A DNA stretch of 64,000 nt, taken from assembly GCA_028280945.1 (NCBI GenBank), contig JANQKV010000040.1, positions 1 through 64,000 on the forward strand, given 5' to 3'. Both the position numbers and the translations under genes were made by a program. Every line of letters begins with the position of its first letter. Within the stretch, counting starts at the first letter, position 1. Positions 58,968-64,000 of this stretch are shown piece by piece. The notes under the pieces were generated by a model, which saw nothing but the letters and a program-made list of their open reading frames with translations, searched no databases and was not told the origin of the DNA. Origin of the DNA: Opitutaceae bacterium. GTDB lineage: Bacteria > Verrucomicrobiota > Verrucomicrobiia > Opitutales > Opitutaceae.

Positions 58968-61271
58968 ATGCAATTCGGATTTACGTGGAAGGGCGTCGTT
59001 GGCATCTCTTTACCAATGAGTGTGCCGGAACGCATCCCTCCCTGGGCCGAGTCACTGGCACTGTTTTTACAGTCCGAGCCGGGGTTGGAGGCGGTGAAAC
59101 TCGACCGTGAAGCACGCACTGTCTCGGTTGCCACTCTCGGGGAAATCGACGAGGCCCAACTGCGGGTCCACTTGCGGGAGGTTCTCGCGGAAGTGGATGC
59201 GGATGGAGCGCCGTCGATCGACCAGACGGTCAATCTTCCTGGTGGCGTCCGGGTCGAACACCGTGGGACCAGCACGGAACTGCGAAGCCCCACTTGCGAT
59301 ACCTCACCCAGGTTCTGGAAGTGGCGGGAGTTTGCCTGGCCGGAGCCATCGACAGAGGCCGAAGACGGCGATCAACACGACCATGAAGAACATGATTGGC
59401 GGTTTTTGGCCGGGTTGGCAGCGACGTGCGGCGTGCTCGGAATCGCCAGCTGGCTGCTGTCAGAAAACCTTGGCGAGCTTTCGGGGGGGGCATTGATCCT
59501 GGCGATCGGGGCCTTGGTTGCAGGAGGTTGGGATGCAGCCGTCGACTCCTGGAAGAACATCCGGCGCCGGAAGCTGGATATTCATTTTCTCATGCTGGCC
59601 GTGGCGATCGGAGCCGTATTCATCGGCGCCTGGAACGAAGCCATCATCCTGCTTTTTTTGTTCTCCGCTGCGGGAGCGATGGAGGCATATGCACTTGAAC
59701 GCACGCATCGGGCGGTCGATGCGCTGCTGCAGTCGGCACCCAAGCATGCCACGCGGGTGGACGCAGCGGGCCACGAGGTTCAAGTGCCCGTCGAGGAGCT
59801 CGTCATCAGCGACCATGTTGCCGTCAAACCCGGTGACGCCTATCCAGCGGATGGCGTGGTATTGAGCGGCAGCAGCGCCAGCGATGAAGCCACCCTTACG
59901 GGAGAATCGGTGCCGGTGGAAAAGTCGGCAGGAGACCTCGTTTTCAGTGGGACTCTCAATCTGTGGGGAGCGGTCGTGTTTGAGGTTCAGCGACTTCCCG
60001 CGGAGAGCACGCTGCAGAAGATCATTCGCCTGATCCAAACTGCCCAGAAATTGCGGGCACCAAGCGAACGGTTTACCGACAAGTTCGGCGGGCGCTACAC
60101 GCTCGTGGCGTTGGGTGGATGCGGCGCGATGTTCCTGTTCTGGTGGCTTGGACTGGGCCTGCCACCTCTGATCAGCGACGGGGCAACGGCATCCGCTTTC
60201 TATCGCACCATGACTTTGCTTGTGGTCCTGAGTCCGTGTGCGTTGGTGCTCTCCATCCCGTCAGCGATTTTGGCGGCCATCGCCTGGGGGGCGCGCCACG
60301 GGGTGTTGTTCCGGGGCGGCGGCGCCATCGAAAAGCTGGCGGATGTGAGCATGGTTGCGTTGGACAAGACCGGCACCCTGACCACCGGTGAACTGAAGGT
60401 CCTGCGTTACGAGAGCCTGCCCCGCGGACGTGAGGAGGAGGTGATGCGACTCGCCCATGCGCTGGAAGCGAATTCGCAACACCCGATCGCAAGGGCAATC
60501 GTCAAGGATGCGCGCCAAAGAGGCCTCACCGGTCCGGAGGTCACCGACTTTTCGTCCATCACCGGTCGAGGGGTGCGCGGGCGGGTTGGCAACACCCGGA
60601 TTGTATTGGGACGACGGGAACTCCTGTTGGAAGGTCCGTTGGCGGGTTGGGTTAATCAGCTGCCGCCGGCGTCGCCGGATTTGGCCGAGGTTTGGTTGGT
60701 GGGAGAGGACTTGGTCGGGCGCGTGCTGTTGCAGGATGAGTTGCGAGCCGAGTCCGCGGGAGTGTTGGCTGATTTAAAATCGATGCGGCTCCACTTGGCC
60801 ATGTTGACCGGAGACCGCCGTCAGACCGCCGAGAGCGTGGCCCGGGAAATCGGCCTCGACGACGTGCGCGCGGGCCTGTCTCCCGAAGAGAAGGTGACGG
60901 CGATCACCGAGCTCCGAAACCGGCACGGCCGGGTTGCCATGGTTGGCGACGGCGTAAACGACGCTCCGTGCCTGGCGGCGGCCGACGTCAGCATCGCGAT
61001 GGGAGCGAGAGGCAGTGATGCTGCGTTGGAGCAGGCTGAAGTTGTGCTGATGGAGGACCGGATCGAGAACGTGCTGGCAGCGATTCGATTGAGCCGTCGT
61101 GCCAAGGTGGTCATCCGTCAGAACCTCGCGCTGTCTTTGTCCGTGGTTGTGGTCATGACAATCATGGCGGTGGTGGGGCAGGTGCCGCTGGGCCTGGGAG
61201 TGGCGGCCCATGAGGGCAGCACCGTGGTTGTGTGCCTGAACTCCCTGCGTCTGTTGTGGCGAACCGGGTAG
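58968..61271 (+). CDS. P1B-4-type heavy-metal ATPase (Co/Fe/Zn exporter)
   Basis: A 767-residue P-type ATPase of the inner membrane. The phosphorylation motif is DKTGTLTTGE, the TGES loop LTGESVPVEKSAGD, and the hinge MVGDGVNDAPCLAAADV. The membrane metal motif is SPC (VVLSPCALVLS) instead of CPC, and the last helix region has HEGSTVVVCLNSLRLL. Both are hallmarks of the P1B-4 subgroup (CoaT/CzcP/PfeT), which exports cobalt, iron or zinc. A His/Asp/Glu-rich stretch (DGDQHDHEEHD) precedes the first helix. The ATG at 58968 has a GGTGGGG Shine-Dalgarno; 59016 is an alternative. Confidence 0.9.
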   Translation: MQFGFTWKGVVGISLPMSVPERIPPWAESLALFLQSEPGLEAVKLDREARTVSVATLGEIDEAQLRVHLREVLAEVDADGAPSIDQTVNLPGGVRVEHRGTSTELRSPTCDTSPRFWKWREFAWPEPSTEAEDGDQHDHEEHDWRFLAGLAATCGVLGIASWLLSENLGELSGGALILAIGALVAGGWDAAVDSWKNIRRRKLDIHFLMLAVAIGAVFIGAWNEAIILLFLFSAAGAMEAYALERTHRAVDALLQSAPKHATRVDAAGHEVQVPVEELVISDHVAVKPGDAYPADGVVLSGSSASDEATLTGESVPVEKSAGDLVFSGTLNLWGAVVFEVQRLPAESTLQKIIRLIQTAQKLRAPSERFTDKFGGRYTLVALGGCGAMFLFWWLGLGLPPLISDGATASAFYRTMTLLVVLSPCALVLSIPSAILAAIAWGARHGVLFRGGGAIEKLADVSMVALDKTGTLTTGELKVLRYESLPRGREEEVMRLAHALEANSQHPIARAIVKDARQRGLTGPEVTDFSSITGRGVRGRVGNTRIVLGRRELLLEGPLAGWVNQLPPASPDLAEVWLVGEDLVGRVLLQDELRAESAGVLADLKSMRLHLAMLTGDRRQTAESVAREIGLDDVRAGLSPEEKVTAITELRNRHGRVAMVGDGVNDAPCLAAADVSIAMGARGSDAALEQAEVVLMEDRIENVLAAIRLSRRAKVVIRQNLALSLSVVVVMTIMAVVGQVPLGLGVAAHEGSTVVVCLNSLRLLWRTG

Positions 61272-61338
61272 AGGGCTGGCCGGGGAACAAAGGGAGCAGG
61301 ACTCGGTCGCATTTTGCGGGTCCGCAACCTCGATACCA

Positions 61339-61914
61339 ATGACTACCCTACAACGATCCATCCCTGCGCTGCTGCTCACCCCGAGTCTTCTTTTTCTTAA
61401 CGCCTGCACCCTTCCATCCAATGAACCCATGGTTCCCCAAGCCCAGGTGGGCGTGGCGGCCACGGTGACCCAGGGGCGGGTGATTTCATCGGTTCCGGTC
61501 ACGATCGAAGGCGACCGCACCAACCTCGGCACGGTCAGCGGCGGGGCCATTGGCGGCGCCGCGGGTTCGGGCGGGCGTTACGATACAACCGGAATCATTG
61601 CCGGAGCGGTGGGGGCGGCCGCCGGGGCAGTGGTGGGGCAGGCGGTTGAGGAGGCTGCGACGCGCAAGCCGGGACAGCGAATCATGATTCAGCTCGACGA
61701 TGGCAGCATTGTTGAAGTCGTGCAGGAGGCCGAGGAGGGTTACTTTCGTGAAGGTGACCGGGTGAATGTAGCGGTTGGAGCCGGCAATACGCGGGTGACC
61801 ATGTCGACCGGGATCGACATGAGCGGCAGCGAGGGAAGCGGTGAGCCCGCCTGGTATGAACTGAGTGAAAACCACCATTCGAGAACCGGCGGATTACGCT
61901 TTTCGCAGCGATAA
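61339..61914 (+). CDS. Glycine-zipper lipoprotein, Pcp/SlyB-like (1 of 3)
   Basis: A 191-residue outer-membrane-type lipoprotein with lipobox FLNAC. It has a glycine-zipper double helix (GGAIGGAAGSGG, GIIAGAVGAAAGAVVGQAVEEA), then the segment TRKPGQRIMIQLDDGSIVEVVQ and REGDRVNVAV, as in Pcp/SlyB lipoproteins that affect outer-membrane integrity. A Gly/Ser-rich tail follows. It starts 67 bp after the metal ATPase gene. Two paralogues follow on the same strand. Confidence 0.82.
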   Translation: MTTLQRSIPALLLTPSLLFLNACTLPSNEPMVPQAQVGVAATVTQGRVISSVPVTIEGDRTNLGTVSGGAIGGAAGSGGRYDTTGIIAGAVGAAAGAVVGQAVEEAATRKPGQRIMIQLDDGSIVEVVQEAEEGYFREGDRVNVAVGAGNTRVTMSTGIDMSGSEGSGEPAWYELSENHHSRTGGLRFSQR

Positions 61915-62046
61915 GTTCAGTGACTAACGTGTTTTGTTAGGTCCTTCTTCCTAGGTTCTTAGGATTTTCAGCATTGCTCTGACGGTGGAGTTGGGGCCAA
62001 TTTGGAGGCCTTGGTCTCAAGGCTGGCCCGTGTCTCAGAGCATCAG

Positions 62047-62517
62047 ATGAAATTCTATACAGCTTCGTTTCTCGCCGGGTGTGTTCTCCTCTTAGCGGGG
62101 TGCACCTTTCCTTCCAGTCAGCCTACGGTGGCTCGCAGTCAGGTCGGCATCGTCCAGTCATTGGATCTTGGATACGTTTTGGAAGTTCGCGATGTCATCA
62201 TCGACGGGGAACGCACGGTGATCGGGGTTTTTGGTGGTGGTGCCATCGGGGCGGCCGCGGCTCATCCCACGGGTTCCGTGGGAGTCGGTGAAGCCCTGGG
62301 GCAAGCGGCCGCCGCGACGGCGGGAGCGGTTGTCGGATCGGCCGTCGAGGAAAAGGTGACGCGCAAGCGGGCTCAGGAGCTCACCATCCAATTGGACAAC
62401 GGGTCGACCATCGTCGTGATCAACGAGATCGAGGAGGCCCAGTTCCGCCAGGGTGACCGGGTTCAGGTGAACAGCGGTGGATGGGGACCTGCCACGGTTC
62501 GAATGGCCATCAACTAG
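62047..62517 (+). CDS. Glycine-zipper lipoprotein, Pcp/SlyB-like (2 of 3)
   Basis: A 156-residue lipoprotein: signal and lipobox ASFLAGCVLLLAGC (ATG at 62047), VARSQVGIVQSLDLGYVLEV, glycine zipper (GVFGGGAIGAAAA, AAAATAGAVVGSAVEEKVTRK), then ELTIQLDNGSTIVVINE and QGDRVQV. It is colinear with the genes on both sides but is the shortest. Outer-membrane structural or stress function expected; partner unknown. Confidence 0.82.
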   Translation: MKFYTASFLAGCVLLLAGCTFPSSQPTVARSQVGIVQSLDLGYVLEVRDVIIDGERTVIGVFGGGAIGAAAAHPTGSVGVGEALGQAAAATAGAVVGSAVEEKVTRKRAQELTIQLDNGSTIVVINEIEEAQFRQGDRVQVNSGGWGPATVRMAIN

Positions 62518-62537
62518 AAGACCAGGGGAGGCAAATC

Positions 62538-63173
62538 ATGAAACTTCTTCTTTCCGGTTTCGCACTCGTTGCTGGTGTTTCGGGCACAGTCTTGATGACG
62601 GGCTGTGAATCCACCGCTTCAGCTCGCAGCAAACAACCACATGTCATGGAGGCAGGTTCGGTGGGCCGGTCCACCCATGCCGATCGAGCCGGACGTCCGC
62701 CCGGAGTCGCGGCAACGGGCAGGGATGCCGCGGGAATTGAGTTTGGTCGAGTGATGACGGTGGAATCGGTTACCATCGCTGGCAAGGCGGGCGTGGTCGG
62801 AACGTTGGGTGGAGCCGCTGCGGGCGGCATGGCCGTGCGGCCGAAGATTTACACCAAGGAGGATTTGATCTGGGGCACCGTCGGTGCGGTGGGTGGAGCC
62901 GTGATCGGTCGTGCAACCGAAGAAGCCCTCACGCGCAAGCCCGGCCAAAGGGTCACCGTGGCCCTCGAAAACGGTGAAACGGCCGTCATTACCCAGGATG
63001 CCCGCAATGGCCTGCTGCAGGAGGGCGACAAGGTGAAGGTCGTGCGGAAGGGCAATCAGGGTTACGCGACCATCGCCACCGCCGAAGATCGCGAAATTGT
63101 TTCCAGGGCCCGGGCTGAAGCACACAAGCCCGCCTGGTATGAGGTGGAAGACGGTGCGCCCAATCGCCGTTAG
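62538..63173 (+). CDS. Glycine-zipper lipoprotein, Pcp/SlyB-like (3 of 3)
   Basis: A 211-residue lipoprotein with lipobox LMTGC and an AGGGGAGG Shine-Dalgarno before the ATG at 62538. The core (EFGRVMTVESVTIAGKAGVVG, GTVGAVGGAVIGRATEEALTRK, PGQRVTVALENGETAVITQD, EGDKVKVVRKG) matches the two upstream copies; an extra basic segment follows the lipobox. It starts 20 bp after copy 2. Its stop overlaps the convergent L,D-transpeptidase stop by 4 bp. Confidence 0.83.
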   Translation: MKLLLSGFALVAGVSGTVLMTGCESTASARSKQPHVMEAGSVGRSTHADRAGRPPGVAATGRDAAGIEFGRVMTVESVTIAGKAGVVGTLGGAAAGGMAVRPKIYTKEDLIWGTVGAVGGAVIGRATEEALTRKPGQRVTVALENGETAVITQDARNGLLQEGDKVKVVRKGNQGYATIATAEDREIVSRARAEAHKPAWYEVEDGAPNRR

Positions 63174-63706
63174 TTGACGATATTCACCCAATCGCCGACC
63201 CGGACCCGGTCGAAGAGGTCGACCATCTCAAGGTTGCGCAGCTGCACACAACCACCACTCGCAGGTTGACCAATGCGGTCTTCATGGTTGGTGCCGTGGA
63301 GGTAAATGTAGCGATCATAGGAATCGCGATCTCCGCCTTGATTGTAGCCGGGCTCCAGTCCGCGCAGCCACAGGATGCGGGTCGTGATGAGGTTGCGGGT
63401 ATTTTCCTCGGCTGAGAGCTCCTGGAAATGATGGCCGGTGGCCACACGTCCCTTGAACACCATCCCCGGTGGCTGACCGGCGCCAATCCGCTCCGCCACT
63501 TCATGCAACCCCCGGGGAGTGCCCAGGGAGTCCTTCAGATTCGACGGCGGCCGCGAGCTGGTTGACACCTGGTAGTCGGCCACGATCTCAGGTCCCTGTA
63601 GCAGGCGCAGGGTTTGGTGCCGTATGCTTACATGCAGCAGTCGCTCTGCGGGCTTGATGCCGAGAGCGTCGGCACTTTGCATGGCCAGTTCCCAAAGTGA
63701 ATCCAT
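63170..63706 (-). CDS. L,D-transpeptidase (YkuD domain)
   Basis: A 178-residue YkuD-family protein. The catalytic block is YIYLHGTNHEDRIGQPASGGCVQLRN with His137 and the nucleophile Cys153. The N-terminal part (LHVSIRHQTLRLLQG, YQVSTSSRPPSNLKDSLGTPRGLHEV) is the usual beta half of the fold. Such enzymes form 3-3 peptidoglycan cross-links or attach lipoproteins to the wall. No signal peptide is visible, which is unusual for the family. A shorter start (63682) does not add one. It lies next to envelope lipoproteins. Confidence 0.88.
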   Translation of the reverse strand: MDSLWELAMQSADALGIKPAERLLHVSIRHQTLRLLQGPEIVADYQVSTSSRPPSNLKDSLGTPRGLHEVAERIGAGQPPGMVFKGRVATGHHFQELSAEENTRNLITTRILWLRGLEPGYNQGGDRDSYDRYIYLHGTNHEDRIGQPASGGCVQLRNLEMVDLFDRVRVGDWVNIVN

Positions 63707-63707
63707 C

Positions 63708-64000
63708 GTGAATAAAACGAGTTACGTAGTCGGAATCGTCGGTGCCACGGGCGCGGTCGGTCAAGAGCTGGTGCGATTGCTGCACGAGCGCAAATTTCCC
63801 TTGGCGCAGTTGCGCCTCTTTGCTTCGTCCCGGTCGGCCGGCAAAACCGTCCGGGTCGGCGGAACCAACTTGACCTTGGAGGAAGCGAAACCCGGCGTGT
63901 TCGCCGGAGTGGATTTGGCGTTCTTCGCAGCGGGAGGCGGCGTCACCCGTTCGCTTGCCCTGGATGCGGTTGGCAACGGTTGTGTGGTCATCGACAAAAG
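63708..64000 (+). CDS. asd: Aspartate-semialdehyde dehydrogenase, N-terminal part (cut by window edge)
   Basis: The first 97 codons of Asd, which reduces aspartyl phosphate to aspartate semialdehyde for lysine, threonine, methionine and diaminopimelate synthesis. The start VNKTSYVVGIVGATGAVGQE has the NADP-binding GATGAVG motif, followed by LRLFASSRSAGKTV and VDLAFFAAGGGVTR. GTG at 63708 is the only reasonable start. It lies one base from the start codon of the divergent L,D-transpeptidase, so its promoter must lie inside that gene. Confidence 0.9.
   Translation, partial: MNKTSYVVGIVGATGAVGQELVRLLHERKFPLAQLRLFASSRSAGKTVRVGGTNLTLEEAKPGVFAGVDLAFFAAGGGVTRSLALDAVGNGCVVIDK

Overview
The window looks like chromosome from a GC-rich member of the Verrucomicrobiota, most likely an Opitutaceae-type bacterium. 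The evidence is a T2SS-like pseudopilin cassette whose last four genes resemble the Verru_Chthon A-D families, a PEP-CTERM protein, Planctomycetes/Verrucomicrobia-style secreted carbohydrate proteins (DUF1593, DUF5060/DUF4038, Tat-exported Gfo/Idh/MocA), duplicated MacB/FtsX permeases of the ADOP type, and many genes without a clear Shine-Dalgarno sequence. I see no rRNA, CRISPR array, prophage or complete insertion sequence. The only RNA gene is one tRNA with a CAT anticodon.

Layout. (1) Positions 1-15.4 kb, minus strand: one long operon. In transcription order it holds a HlyD/MacA-like adaptor, a MacB/LolD-type ATPase, three ADOP permeases, a DUF4097 repeat protein and two more ADOP permeases; the last runs off the left edge. 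In front of the adaptor lie a near-consensus sigma-54 promoter and, about 130 bp further up, a perfect palindrome suited to an NtrC-type activator. (2) 15.6-20.8 kb: DUF2784 membrane protein, a secreted propeller-like protein, an F5/8C-like protein and a Gfo/Idh/MocA oxidoreductase. (3) 21.0-24.3 kb: an NtrC-family response regulator and NtrY-like kinase, next to a small membrane protein that has a second sigma-54 promoter. Together with region 1 this suggests a local envelope-stress regulon. (4) 24.5-29.4 kb: glpK, glpD, cysI. (5) 29.5-34.7 kb, minus strand: carbohydrate-type enzymes around hisF. (6) rho with its intrinsic terminator, divergent from acs. (7) 38.2-44.7 kb: seven tightly overlapping genes, two GspG-like pseudopilins, then H-, I-, J- and K-like proteins and a secreted protein, with no secretion motor nearby.

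(8) 44.7-52.6 kb is the accessory zone. A PEP-CTERM gene sits in AT-rich DNA between a full cupin gene and a truncated copy of it, each with a palindromic repeat. A transglutaminase-like gene follows, then two small orphan genes, then a strikingly AT-rich operon of four exported proteins (peroxiredoxin-like, two beta-rich proteins, one helical) next to the tRNA. (9) 52.9-64 kb returns to ordinary core-like DNA: two related lipoproteins, an MFS sugar transporter, a PP2C phosphatase with a TPR partner, a DinG-type helicase, a P1B-4 metal ATPase, three tandem glycine-zipper lipoproteins, an L,D-transpeptidase and the start of asd.

Functions are read from motifs and gene order by eye; no database search was run. 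The least understood parts are the sigma-54/ADOP regulon, the motorless pseudopilin cassette and the AT-rich four-gene island.
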